From: Impatiens glandulifera
Lineage: Eukaryota; Streptophyta; Magnoliopsida; Ericales; Balsaminaceae
Reading direction: 5' to 3'
Assembly: GCF_907164915.1 (NCBI RefSeq)
Contig: NC_061868.1
Span: forward strand, 20,517,819-20,581,818
DNA: 64,000 nucleotides
Shown here: positions 12,106-25,200 of the stretch, piece by piece
Numbering within the stretch: the first letter of the stretch is position 1
Layout of the letters: each line of letters opens with the position of its first letter
Notes under the pieces: generated by a model
Database searches by the model: none
What the model was told of the DNA's origin: nothing
The model's input: the letters and a program-made list of their open reading frames with translations, nothing else
Made by a program: the position numbers and the translations under genes

Positions 12106-12709
12106 TAAGGTCATCTTCAACCAAAATACTTATTTTCAAACCCAAAATACAGTAAGAATCACATCAAACAGTAATTCATCTCCAACTCAAAAACTCAAAA
12201 AAATATTTTCAAAATATTCTTTTTTATAATAATTTTTAATTTTTTTAATATTATCTATATATTTATCTAAAATTAGAAATTAAACCCGTAACTTTATAAC
12301 AACTTATTAATTACTTTTAAATTCTTATTCAATTAAAATTATTTTTTTATAAAATTAATATAAATAAATTTTTATCAATATTGTTTATTATTATAAATTT
12401 ATAATACGTAAAAAATATAAATATATAAAAAAAAAATTAAATATAAATTAATCATATAAACAAATTAAAATTATCATGAATTAAACATATAAATAAATAA
12501 AACATGTAAACAAATTAAAATATAAATAAATTAAAATATAAATAGATTATATAAATTAATTAAAAACAAACTAAAATGACTGAAATGAAAGTTTTGAAAA
12601 CTTTTGAGTATATGAACAGTATTCCTGTATATTTGAGTTTGGAGGGGATAGATTTTGCAAGAAAACAAAAAATGCAGTTGAGTTTGCAGGTGGGTTGGAG
12701 ATGATCTAA
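12106..12709. mobile_element. MITE-like element, ~604 bp, ~18-bp terminal inverted repeats
   Basis: The left end TAAGGTCATCTTCAACC (12106-12122) is inverted at the right end as GGTTGGAGATGATCTAA (12693-12709), with about three mismatches in 18. The interior is AT-rich and non-coding, as in a MITE. A possible TTA/TAA flank would suit a PIF/Harbinger (Tourist) origin, and ends containing CATCTCCAAC are common in such plant elements, but I cannot prove the superfamily. Confidence 0.6.
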
Positions 12710-14880
12710 GCATAGCCTACAAATCTACTCAACCAACTTAACTAAACGAGCAGAACTTGTCGTCTAACGGGCTCAAATCTAGTACCTTAGAGAGGTTCAG
12801 GACCTTAGAGGTTCAAAGAAGAGGAAATTACTATTCACTTTTTTTTTTATCTAAAATGGTATCAAAGTTTTTATTAATATATTTTCTTTTGAACAAAACT
12901 TGGAGGCAAAATTGTAAATTTGTTAAGTTAAAAATCAGAATAGTTGAGACAATGTCTTTGAATGATGAGAGATTTCAGATTGATTGAGTGATGGTGTGAG
13001 ACAAATAAAGAGTTTATGGTCGACATCAAATTTTATAGTCGATATCAACTTTTATAGTCAATATTTATTTTATCGAATTTTATATTCAGCATTAACTTGT
13101 ATAGTTGATATTTATTTTATCGATAATGAAGTTGTCATCAATTTGTGTAGTATGGATATATGTATTAATGTGTGTTGAAAACAAGATAAGAATATGTGAC
13201 TAATGAGACGAAGAAGAGATGAAGTATCAACCAAGAAAGCACGATAAATGATACAAGATTTACATGGAAATCCAAGACGAAAAAAATCACGGACAAAATA
13301 GGAAAAATTCACTATGGTTAAAGTAGAAAATTACAACTTAAAAAGAGAAGAAGAATTATGTCAAATATTATGTGTGTGAATGTTGTGAATAAAACTTTAA
13401 CTAAAAACATATATTTATAAGTCACATAATTGGATCTGGTGAGCACAATATCAAACCGTTAGAATTTTATATTATATTATATTATATATATTATTATTGC
13501 GAGCCTAGGTTTAGGTCCCGGTCAAAACTCATATAGGTCATCATAATCTAATAATGTGGGATGACAATAGTGGATAAAGTTTTAAAATTATGTGTGTTGA
13601 TGGCTAAGATATGATGGGGTTTCAAAAATCGATAACGTGACGTAATTTGATTGGCTAAAAAAATAATAATTTTGTTCTCTCTTTTATCTCTCCTCACCCT
13701 TTATTCTTTTTTAAGTCACTGATGTGGTGACACATCATTCCCTCTCCTATCACTTCTTCAACAAAAATATGGAAAAACTGGAGAATGGAGAAGAAAAAAT
13801 AAACATATAAAAGATTGGTAGATAGATTTTGATATTTTCAAGAAAATAATTTATTAATTAAAAGTAACACTTTTATGGTGTTATGAAATAAGAGTGTAAG
13901 TAGATACTAGATACTATTTAACATAGAATTAATAATCTTATATTCTCCTCTCTAACCCAATTGATAATTGTGGATGTTAACCCAATTGATAATTGTGGAT
14001 GTTAAGTTGAATGAATAATAGGATAGTAAGTTAAATAATTGAAATAGAAACCATATCAACAAAAAAAATAAAAATAGTTGTTTCTTTTATATTTAGTACT
14101 CTTATTTTACTTTTATTTATAACATTAGTATTTTATAAGTTAAAATTGAAAACTAAAATTATTATTCTTAAAGTGTCTCTACATATTAAATCACTATTAT
14201 ACCAAATATTTCTATTAATAGTAATATTTTTCTCAAACCTTCTCACTCACATTTGCATTTTCACAAACAAATAAGGTTTATTTTTTAAATAATTTATCAA
14301 ATACTACTTGACTCTCTTATGGTCAATTATATCATTTAATTTATTTTGAAAAATATATATTTTATCATCATATATTAATAGATTTAAATAAAAAAAATTA
14401 ATATTAATTATAATTATAATTTTTTTAAATAACTAATCCCTTGTCGAACCAAGGCCCAAGTTCTAAGTGTGCTGACCCGAATTCGAGTGAGTTTATTTAT
14501 AGATATAATGATTTTGAGTAGGTTAAGATTTTTTTATAAAAAGATTAAAGAGTATTAATATATAATAATAAGATAAAAAATGATAATTTAAAATATAAAA
14601 TAATTTATTATTTTGAATAATGAATTAAGTGATATAATAAATAAAAAATAGAGTAAAATAATGTTTGTTTAAGATGTGTTATTTAAATAATTGAAATCAA
14701 ACAGCACCTCAAGATTAGGATAAAAGTTTGATGTTAATGTTCCCTCTCATCTTTCCTAACTCTTTTGTCCTTGGTAGTTTTTTTCCAAAATAAAAAAATA
14801 ATTAAGAAATAAAAAAAGGAATAGAAGCTGAGATAGAAAATTGTGAGTATCAAACAAGACCTATATAGAGTTGAAATAGT
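12710..14880. other. AT-rich intergenic DNA with short repeats
   Basis: No gene is seen. A perfect 25-bp tandem duplication lies at 13954-13978 and 13979-14003. The second copy of the dispersed repeat mentioned for 11940-12100 lies at about 13635-13760. The stretch 13010-13130 repeats the word TATAGT(C/T)GATAT. The rest is AT-rich without structure I can name. Confidence 0.6.
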
Positions 14881-15231
14881 CCCCACTCTCTATCTCTGAG
14901 GTACACTTTTACACATGCAAATAAATGCAAAGCACTTGTTCTTGTAATTCATATTCCCTTCCTTGTTCGTACACATCCATCTTCCAGCGTTCAGCAACGC
15001 ACAAACAGGCCCTCAGACAACAATGGAAGATTGTGGTCCTCCACATATACTTCTCTCTCTATCTGTGTGTCTCTCAAAAAAAAAAAAATTATTATAATTC
15101 CTCCCCAATAAATGTCCATCATGATTCTCCACTGTTTACAGTACTACTATTCACATTCATAATAAACTAAATAATAATCTATCTTCTTCTTCATCCCCAC
15201 CCCACCCCACCAGTACCAGATATTGGAATCC
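14881..15231 (+). promoter_or_regulatory. Proximal promoter/5' UTR of the SPL gene
   Basis: The 350 bp before the SPL ATG are pyrimidine-rich, with CT runs at 14883-14898 and 15050-15077 and an (ACCCC)n tract at 15195-15211. This is typical of plant 5' UTRs and GAGA-type promoter elements. I do not see a convincing TATA box, and the transcription start cannot be fixed from sequence. Confidence 0.4.
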
Positions 15232-16243
15232 ATGAATGGAAACAGAGGATCATCAACACTTGAAGCTGCTGCAAAACAGAGATTGAAGGTTAAGAAGGAG
15301 ACGACGACTCTATTCCCATCATCATCATCCTCCGATGTTGCCTCTGCAGCAGCAGCAGCTGATCAAGTGGATGAGGTCGACGTGGCGAATTATGCATTAA
15401 TGGAAGATCAGGATAAGAGAAAGAGATCATCAGGCGTGAAGAAGCCGTTAGCTGGTGGTGGGACTGCAGGGAGGTGTTGTCAAGCGGAGAGGTGTACGGC
15501 GGATCTGACGGAGGCCAAGCTTTATCACCGTCGTCATAAGGTATGTGAACTTCATGCTAAGGCGCAGGCTGTCATCGTCGCCGGAATCCCACAGCGTTTC
15601 TGTCAGCAATGCAGCAGGTAATTAAGTTTCTTTTATTTCATTTTTAAAAACCCTATCAAAATTAATATAAGAAGAGTATAAATCAACAGCCAATTTTTTA
15701 TTTATTTTAAGAAGCTAATTAAAGTGAAAGTTATCCTAATTTTTAAATAATATTTTAAACCCTACACTCTAATACATTTATTTTTATTGTTTGGCTAATT
15801 AGAAGAAAAAAATTGAAATTAATTAGAAATAAAGAAAGTTGAGACATATCAACGAACATATAAGAATCCAATATTCAGAGAAAGTTTATTCATTGTTTGC
15901 ATAATAATATATTACACAGTAATTTTGTGTAATAAATTATTTACTCCTCCAGTGAATAAGTTGAGTATAATTTGAATAATATCAAATGTATCTAATAATA
16001 AACTAAATAAATTGAGTATAAGTTTAATTAAACCTACCCTAAAAGTTTTTATAATTTTTTTTAATAACTTATTATTTTATTTTTGAACTCCAAATATTCT
16101 ATGTTTTAAGTTCATAATATAATTAAGACGCGTTTAAATTTAATAATAAAAACAATATAATATGAAAGTAGCACAAAATGCACCCAAAATATAATGGAAT
16201 TTAACCATTTATAAAATAATAATAATAATAAAATATAAAACAC

Positions 16244-16281
<38 letters not shown>

Positions 16282-17908
16282 GAAAAAACATAAGAATACT
16301 AGCATTAACTGGATCATAGATTTTCACTACAATAAACTAGTCGAAATATTCTAATTTATACTGATGGGATAATCCTATAATTTGCATATGTTTGCAATGA
16401 ATCTGCACTTAATTGACACAAGAATAAAACATTCGGTTCACTAGTAAATAGTGATGAATTTATTTGATATATTAAAATTACTTTCATACTTTTGTATTAG
16501 ATAAATTTATATTAATTATTCTTTTTAGATTTGGATTTTGTAAGTATTTTTGTTCTCTTGATATTTATAACATAATCCAGTCTCTCTCTCTATAAATATA
16601 TATATTAAAGGGATAATTATTCATTTTCTCCTCCACTTTTTTTAGATAATAATATTAATTATTAAAACAATATATATATATATAAACTTTTTTTATATAA
16701 TAATATTAATTATTTAAATAATATATATATATATATGATTTTAAACATATTAAAATATCATGTATATTTTAAAATTATTAATTATTCTTATAAATATATA
16801 TAAATAAATCAATAAATTATAATAATTACTCAGTACATATTCAAACATTAAACATTAAATAAAAAAAATTAATAGTATTATATTTATTATTTTAAATTAT
16901 AATATTATATATACAATGAACTTTTTAAATTGATTAATATATTTTTTTATTTTAAATGTTTTATGTATTATAAAAAGATGGAGAGTGATTTAATTATACT
17001 GTATCTAAATAAAAATTAAAATGATTAATTATTATATTTTTATATTGGTATTTATAACTATTCATTATTTATGAAAATATATATAATACTTTTATAAAAT
17101 ATAAATATATATATTCAAATATCAAATAAAAATAATTATCCTACTATATTTTCATATATTTTAAATAATTTATAAATATTTATTACTTTAATTTATAATA
17201 TTATTGAAGTTGTACATTTTTATATAAAATATTATCTTATTATTTTTAAATAAAAATAATAATTAATATTACTGTTTATAAAAAAAAGTAATTATATTAT
17301 TTTTGAAAAAAAAATATTATTAAATAAAAAAATGGGAAATAAAATAATAAATAATATTTAAATAAAAATAAAAACATATATTAATGATATTAAAATTTAA
17401 GATTAGTGAAAGAAACATTTAATTTAATAATACAAGAAAAAAAATATATATATAATAAAGAAAAGAAAAGAAAAGAAAATAGCCTTGTAAATATGCTCTA
17501 AAAAAAGTAAGTAAATTTAGAAAAAGACTTAAACTTGTACAAGAGTTTCATATGTAACCCAATCTATATTTATATGAATATTAGGAACTAAACTGATTGA
17601 TGTAAGTAGTGAAAGTTTACAAGTTTATTTATAGATTCCACGAGGTGTCAGAGTTTGACGACGCCAAAAGAAGTTGCCGGAGGAGGCTGGCCGGGCACAA
17701 TGAACGGAGGCGGAAGAGCACGGTGGAGACACAATTACCAGATGGAAGCTCCGGCAGCCGTGGCGGCGGCGGTGGCGGTGGCGGCGGCGGACAACAAGGA
17801 TCGGAAAACAACGGTTGTGGACAAGTGGTGGATGAAAGAGGGAGGATTCAGTATCAGGATCCTAACTCTGGATCCAACTGCAACTACAAACACTTTCAAA
17901 TCAGATAA
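15232..17908 (+). CDS. SPL3-like: SQUAMOSA promoter-binding-like protein, SPL3/4/5 class
   Basis: A plant transcription factor that binds GTAC-core promoter elements and promotes the vegetative-to-flowering transition. Exons are 15232-15617 and 17635-17908, joined GT-AG within an Arg codon; this is the family's conserved intron position between QQCSR and FH. The 219-residue product has a complete SBP box at about residues 83-156. Zinc site one is C83, C88, C105 and H108; site two is C124, C127, H131 and C143. A bipartite nuclear signal [17 protein letters not shown] follows. The N terminus (82 residues, acidic with Ala/Ser runs) is longer than in Arabidopsis SPL3. The C-terminal tail has a ten-glycine run. 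Small size, two exons and a 3'-UTR miR156 site put it in the SPL3/4/5 (CNR, SBP1) group. The start is the first in-frame ATG. The 2.0-kb intron is unusually long for this class and is AT-rich with microsatellites. Confidence 0.93.
16217..16279. repeat. (AAT)n microsatellite in SPL intron
   Basis: ATA/AAT trinucleotide runs at about 16217-16232 and 16243-16279 inside the SPL intron. They should be length-polymorphic. No coding meaning. Confidence 0.85.
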
Positions 17909-17927
17909 ACGACGTCGTCGTCTTCTT

Positions 17928-17947
17928 TAGCTTTCTCTCTTCTGTCA
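17928..17947 (+). promoter_or_regulatory. miR156/157 target site in SPL 3' UTR
   Basis: TAGCTTTCTCTCTTCTGTCA begins 20 nt after the SPL stop codon. Against the canonical plant site GTGCTCTCTCTCTTCTGTCA it matches at 17 of 20 positions. The 13 bases pairing with the miRNA 5' region are perfect, one difference is a G:U wobble, and the other two lie at the far miRNA 3' end. The location just downstream of the stop is exactly where SPL3/4/5 genes carry this site, so age-dependent repression by miR156 is expected. Confidence 0.9.
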
Positions 17948-17949
17948 TA

Positions 17950-19190
17950 TCAATTATAATAATTAATTAATTAATTAATTATTCTACCCAATAAATATCA
18001 TAATCATAATGAAGAAGCATCAAGAGAGTCTATTATTCTATTATTAATAACTGGGGAGATTGAGTCTGATTCAAGTATTTCAACTCAAATCTTAATATCA
18101 GTCTGAGTTTTATTATTTGTCATTTCTAATTATATAATAATATCGTAATTGTAACAATATTATCATTGAACGGTGATTGGATTTCAAGAATATTATTACC
18201 CAATTGCATATAGTAGTCTAATTTGAAAACACCCCAATACTAACATCTATAAATTATATTCTCAATTTATTTACTTAAAATATTTTTTAAATTTTAAATT
18301 TTAAATTTTATTATTATATATTAATATCAACACAATTTTTAAAATTTTAAAATTATCACGTTTTATTCAACGTTTACATAATAATCTGTTAAAATAATTT
18401 TATGTAATAAATTAACGCAACAAATTATCGTCAAACACATTTTACGTTTAAACCTAATTTTGTTTACAAAAATTACACTATTGATAATATATAATTATTC
18501 TCTAGTTTTGCACTAGATTATACCAACAACAACCAAATTTAGATTTTAGTTTCTATCCAACTTAAAATATTATGATTAAAATTATAATTATTATGTTAAA
18601 TTGTAAGAAATCAAATTATTAAAAAAGACGTTCATTATTTTCAATTGCTTTGTCACTTTTATTTATTTTTCTTGTTGAGCTAATTTATTTCATGTCTGGA
18701 TTTTATTTGTTAAGTGGGTTATTGTTATTTGTTTGTCTTTGAACTAAATGGATTATTACCATGAAATTTTAGGTTTAAATGTTAATTTAATTGAGAGATA
18801 ATAATAATAATGAATTAATTATAATAATATTTAATAGAACCCTAAGTGGGGGTGCTCCAAAAGGAAAGGATTCCTAATTAAAATCTATTATTTTGATATG
18901 GTCATGTAAATAAGAATAGAAAAGAAAAATGGTTTAAATCAACGTGAATAAATAAGAATAAGAATTAGAATTAGAAAAGAATAGAAAAGATAAGCAAGTG
19001 TGTGTATATATTGTTGAATGTATGCGATGAAGGTGCTGTATACCGTAAAAGCCAAAAATCCAGCGCAAATCTCCAATTTCAGACTTTGACGACTCTTCTT
19101 CTTCTTCTCCTTCCCTTGCACCACACAAGACCGATCTCTGTATCTCTCTCTCATAAATCATTGCGTTAGAACAGATATAGAGGAACAGAA
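17950..19190. other. Intergenic DNA between SPL and RING1
   Basis: AT-rich with no gene seen. AATTAATTAATTAATTAATT lies at 17960-17980. The last ~200 bp (19080-19247) are pyrimidine-rich (CTTCTTCTTCTTCTCC, CTCTCTCTC) and likely form the RING1 promoter/5' UTR. Confidence 0.5.
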
Positions 19191-19247
19191 TCGGAGAAGA
19201 AGAAACAGCGTTGAACTTGAACAGTCCTTTACTTTCGTGGAAACGCA

Positions 19248-22200
19248 ATGCCTGCTCAAAAACGTCACTCATCCTCGGAGGATCTTCACGACGATGACTC
19301 CTCTCCTCCGCACCAGAGCCGTCGCAAGCAATCGCGAAGAGAGAGACTGGCTGAGGATGTAAGAGATGACGAGGAGGAGGAAGATGAAGAAGACGAAGAA
19401 GATGAAGAAGAAGTGAAGGAGGATCTGTCTGAAGGAGAAGGTAATCTCTATCCTTTTTGGTTTCTCTTCACTGTTTATTCTCATGCACTCTGTGTTTATT
19501 TCTTTGATTATCAATTCATAGCCTCATCCGTCTGAATTTTCAGATTCCGATGGTAGCCGAGCATCCGACGACCCAACTACCCTTCCAGAGTACGTACACG
19601 CTCTCCACATTTATCAGATTGCTGTTTCTCACACTTTTGCATGTCCTTACAACTGTTTTCCGAATCTTGTTACGACTTCGATCACGGACCTTTCTTACTT
19701 TATTCTCTTCTCATCCTTCTTCTTCTTCTTCTTCTTCACTGAATCTTCTCCCTCCGTTTTATATGGCTCTGCTACAATACTTTGTTTGTAGAACTCTCCA
19801 TTTCCAAGTCTATTTTGTACTCAGCTGGATTAGACTTCATCGATAACTTTTTTCCTTGTGGTTGATGGAAAAAGGTTTGCCATTAATTACTTCACCGGTC
19901 ATCTGATTCAGTCTGGTTCATGTCGTCGTGATTGATTTATTGCAAAGGAAAAAATTGATGCATCTTGCTCCTCAAAGACTTTCTGCATTCCCGATAACTC
20001 TGTGGCTACAGTATTGACTTCGATAGGCCAGATTTCATATGATTTTGTCTCTGAATGGTTTTAACTAGCTGTTGTTAAGTTATATATTGTCATGATGTTT
20101 ATTTATTTTTCTCTGAGTTGGAGATTTCATATTGTTTGTTTGACTACCTTGATAAACACTTTAAGCCATTCTTTGCCATTTTTTTTCATTAATGTATTAT
20201 AATCTTAGATGGGTCTGAACTTTGGAAGCCATAGACGCCCTATTATTTGTCAACATATTAAAATCATAGATATTATCTGTAGGATTAGCAATCTAGCCTT
20301 CAGCTATAAACATTTGCATGCAAATTTTGCTTTATTTCCTTAAGGTAAATGACAAAAAACAGTTACCTTGTTTGGAAGCCTACATTCTATAGTGTTTGTA
20401 AGAGGATGCTGTTAGGAGTTCATTAGTTGCTAGCATAATAACAATTGGACTTTTATTCTCTGTTTTTGCTCTTACTGTGACATTGACTCTCACCAGAACC
20501 TTTTGGTTGATTTATGGATTTATTCTTGAATAACCCTTTTAAGCCTTCTTTGAACTATAAATAATCTTCTTGTGTTAAAGTTTCTCTAGTATCTGTGGAG
20601 GTCCTGGCTAACTTGATCACTGTGTTGTTAATAGGTGATTTTGCCAGTCTTAGGATATTCACCATTTTAATTGGTTTGGTTTTCATCTGGAGGTGATTAA
20701 ATCTTATAGCAGGGATTCTATATAGTAGCTATATACTTCTTCAATCTTCATTGACTTGTCATAAAGCAAGTAACTACCAATATAATTTGCTAGGATTAGG
20801 AATGTGGTTTTCTTTTTCTGTTTTCAGGGTGTTTTTTTCTCCTCGTTTAATTGTGATGATAGTCTTGTTAGTGTTAGTAAATTGTCTTTTCTTTCTCCTC
20901 ATAAGAATTGTAAATGGCTGATTTATTTGGTGAATCAGAAGTTACCTGATTTGTTAATTAAACTATCATTTTGGTGTTCTTTTTGCAGATGGGTACCTGC
21001 TGACCTGATTGCTCTTCGTACCTATGTTCAATGTCCAATATGCTTAGGTTTGATTTCTTTCTTCTTTTTCGTGTTTCTCATTTTGCTTTCAGTTTACTAA
21101 GTAAGGGTGTGCTGAATGATATTTTGTGATTTAGGAACAAAATAGTTATAGCCATCATTGTGTTCAATGGTGCCTTTTCTTCATTGTTCCATTACTTCCT
21201 CATCATTGTAGCATGAGCACACACACACATGCACGTTAGTCGGGACAGTTATTGTAGGTGTAACATGATTTAAAGTTGATTCGTCTACTTTTCCTTTCTT
21301 TATAATATACAATCCTAAGAAATAGTTATCAAACTTTTGGACATATGAATACAGTTGAAGTTAAAATGACATACTTGTTTCTGCACTTTGCTATGAAACC
21401 TAAACTTTTCCGTTTCCTTGTTCTTCCTGAGGGTTGTTCTTACTGGGTCCACAGAAAAAGAGCTCAGGCTGCTTAAATGTGGCTTCTTTTGTGCATTAAT
21501 CAATAGTTTTTAACTAGAGGGGATTATAACAATCCTTCGTGTTAGTACAACCTTTTATAATCTAAATATCGTGGTTGGTGATTGCATGGCTTCAAATTTC
21601 AGTGCAACTGTTTTTCTTAAATTATCTTTGTCTTCCACTTTATACTAGTTCAACCAAATAGTCAAGTGATTCTGTGGTCTGGGCATGAGATAAGTAACAC
21701 CCAAAAGTGTGTTTCAGGAGCAAAGAATTGGCTACACTTAGCTACTAAGTTACATATGTGGTTAGTGATGTATGAAATGGTTTAGTTGGTAAGATGATAA
21801 GTTGAAGCAGGCTGTCATCCTGGAGTATAGCTATGGGTTGACGAGCAAATAGAAAGAAACAAAAATGGCCAACATAGTAGATTCCCCTTCATGTTGCTCC
21901 TCTGTTTGAGATCTGCTGCTGAGATGTACTTTACTGATCAAATTGTTGGAAGAAAGCTCCAAATAATACAAGCTTTGAGCCTTTTCTGTACCAATACTTT
22001 ATTTACTACTCCCCTTATTTGGATTAAATCCCAAACCCTTATCCCATCATCAATCAAATAATCAACTAAAATATAAAGTACTCTTACTTTATTTTATTTT
22101 TTATAACATTTTAAAATATCAATTACAAAGGATATTTTAGTCATTTAACCCAAATAATCCAATTTTTCATCAAACAATTTATCCTTTCTCAAAAAGTTGG

Positions 22201-25200
22201 ATTCTTTCGATAGAGCCCTACATCTAACAAACTCTTATTGTGTAAATATCTCTATTTATTAAGAAGTGGGAAAATAAGCTTAAGTTATTATGCAGGATTA
22301 AGGCTTTTTTTTTTCTTTTCTATTTGAAGCTTTGGGAAGATGAGGTTGATTTATTGCATAAACCTGTGATTAAGTCCATCTATGAATTAGTGGCATCAAG
22401 TTTGTATTGCATTAATAATTTGTTTGTTGTGTCAGGACAAGGCTATAAAAAACTTATATTTGATCAAATTGAAAATTAAGTGTTAAGTGTTGAATGAGTT
22501 AAGAATGTGTTATGTTCTTGTAATCATACAAACTATAATCAATAGACAATTTATTGGCAAAAGTAACAAATACTTTGACATAAACAGGTATTATCAAGAA
22601 AACACGAACTGTGATGGAATGCTTACACCGTTTTTGCAGGGAATGCATTGACAAGTCAATGCGGTTGGGGTATGCGATAGAAACCTTAAATCTTTATCAC
22701 TTTTCATATTTCGCAGCATTAATGTTTCATTGGCTGACCTATCTCAGTAGACATTTGAGTGCACCATAACATAACAAACATATTCAGTTAACTTGAAATT
22801 AAAATATTATATGTTGCAGTAACAATGAGTGTCCTGCTTGCCGCACACATTGTGCTAGTCGACGTTCTTTGAGAGATGATCCAAGATTTGACACATTGAT
22901 TGAGGTCTTATATCAAAATATTGAGAAGTATGAGGAAGAGGTAATAGTTTATTAGGCTATGTCCTTTTTATTTTGTTTTGAGTTTCAATTATGACTACAC
23001 ATACGTGTTCGCTGATTGACTGTTTGATTAGGAATTGGCTTTTCATGAAGAGGAGAAAACTCGTAACAAGCAGGTTAGTACAATAATGCACGATTAACTT
23101 CAAGCTGCGTTTGTCTTTTACATGCCTACATGAGTGTTGATACCAATATCCAATCTAATCCCAAATAAATCACTTTTTTTACCTCAACCAAGACTTTTTT
23201 GAATTTTGTTGCAAAAACAAAAACTAGATCAAATAAGCTCTTACTTAACGGGCACACCTGTTCAGAAAATGTGCTTGCTATTTACCACTATCAGGCCCTT
23301 GACTGAAAATTTCCTTCTGAGTCTATTTGAAAACTACTATTCTGTCACAATTCCATTGGTAAATCACCAAATTTGAAACTGAAAATTGATTTTTTTTTCT
23401 GTTTGGTATAAGATATTTTCTACAATGTGATCCATATTATAGTTTGATTTTTAGCTTTATTTAGTATAAATATTACTTTTTAGCATTATCTAGATTATAG
23501 TTTGATTTGTTGCTTCATTTGGTATTTATAAACATAACAAATATTGATTTTTCTGGATCATAATAATGCAGATGAAAACAATGGGTACCAAAACAGCCTA
23601 GTGTAAGACAATAGATAAAGGGGCCATTATTTCTCTTGAACCATATACGATGCATATGGATGTTCATCCACATAACATATATCTGTGGAGCATTTTCTTG
23701 ACATGTCAATGTTCTTAAACATCACCACATTAGATTCCCTCTAGTGGCATTAAATTAGTATATTTTTTTTATGATTAATTTTGAAACTCCGCCTTGAACA
23801 GATACAAGATTCCATTGCTCAAATATTTCGAAGGCAATCAGAAGCACTTGCAGTCAAGCGCAAAACAGGTAAAGATTTAGCCGCATCAAGATTGCCACGG
23901 AATTATCGCCATTCTTACTCCAGAAGAAGACGAAGTGGCCGTGGCACAGAACTTGAAGGATCTGATGACAATGAAGATGAAAATAATCATGATGGAAACA
24001 AAGATTCATCTTCAGCTGATGAACTTAGAACTGAAACTAAGCAGAGGAGAAACAGGAGAAGGGCGGTTGCAACTCACCCTTCTTCTTCTTCAGCTGTTAA
24101 CTCTGATGGAGGAGGATGTGCTGAAAATGAATTGGAAACAAACAGAGAAATTAGACTTTCCTCTTCCACACCTTTGCGGAGTTCAGAGATAATTGGTTGG
24201 GGTGGAGGTGGTGCTCGGAGCAGGAGCCTCCGGAGCTCTCGATCAGCAAAACTGAAAGGATATCTTGAAAATTCAAAAGATAATTATGATAAGGTATGTA
24301 TTGTCATACTAAATGTATAATTGCGCTGTAAAAAGTTGTTATTCTGATAGTGCATTCTCTCTTTTGCAGTTAGATGTTCATCTCATGCTTATTTCCTTGA
24401 ACTCGAAGACAGTGCCCGGTTTGGCGCAGCCATTTCTCTGTTGTCGTCCTAGCTTGTTGGTTCAACACCTTATTGATGTAAGATTCTACTCCATAAATCT
24501 TTGTCTAGGCAAACGGTTTAGACTATTTTTATACACTAAGAGCTTGTGTTAAGTGTAGATTATTTTTAGAAATAATCCAATCTTTTAGGCAAAAAAAACA
24601 CTGTTTCATGAAAAACGGATAATTTGGGTTAAATGACTAAAATATAGAGCTATTTGAAAACTGGTATTTTATCACAATCTCATTCATAATCACATTGGAA
24701 AATTGACAAAGTAAAAAGTGCAAGTAATTTCTTTTTTGTATTTGTTACGGAAAAATGTGATTGGATTAGATAAAACTTCATATTTTGTATAATTTTTCTT
24801 GGGTATTTCTTAATCCAATTTTATATTTGGAATTTTACCATTTTTCTTTTACTATATATTCATTATTGAGTTGAAGGGTAAGAGTAAACACAAGGATCTT
24901 TATGACATTTCACCATGTCAGTTTATTTACTTTTTACTTTGGAACACTAGACCAGAAGGTGAGCCAAAACAAATTCTATATCAAATGTTTATGCACTTTT
25001 TTTTTTATCTAGTTTTGTCAAAGTGGCAAAAGAAAATCCTTTTGGTAAAAGAATTCCATGATCTACAAATTTGGCAAAATCAATTTTTTCATTTTACTTA
25101 TCCAATAAAAAAGTTTCATCTACTTCAATCATACTTTTCATACCAAATACAAACAAACTCACATTGACATCTTGTTTTCCACTTTGACAATTTTAAAAAG

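Noticed and set aside
15223..15231. SPL start three codons upstream of the chosen ATG
   Set aside because: That codon is TTG. The first in-frame ATG is at 15232, and a TTG start is not expected in a plant nuclear gene.
17629..17930. Alternative frames over SPL exon 2 with Pro or Ala/Val runs
   Set aside because: They overlap the SBP-box exon; the repeats are frame-shifted readings of the poly-Gly codons.
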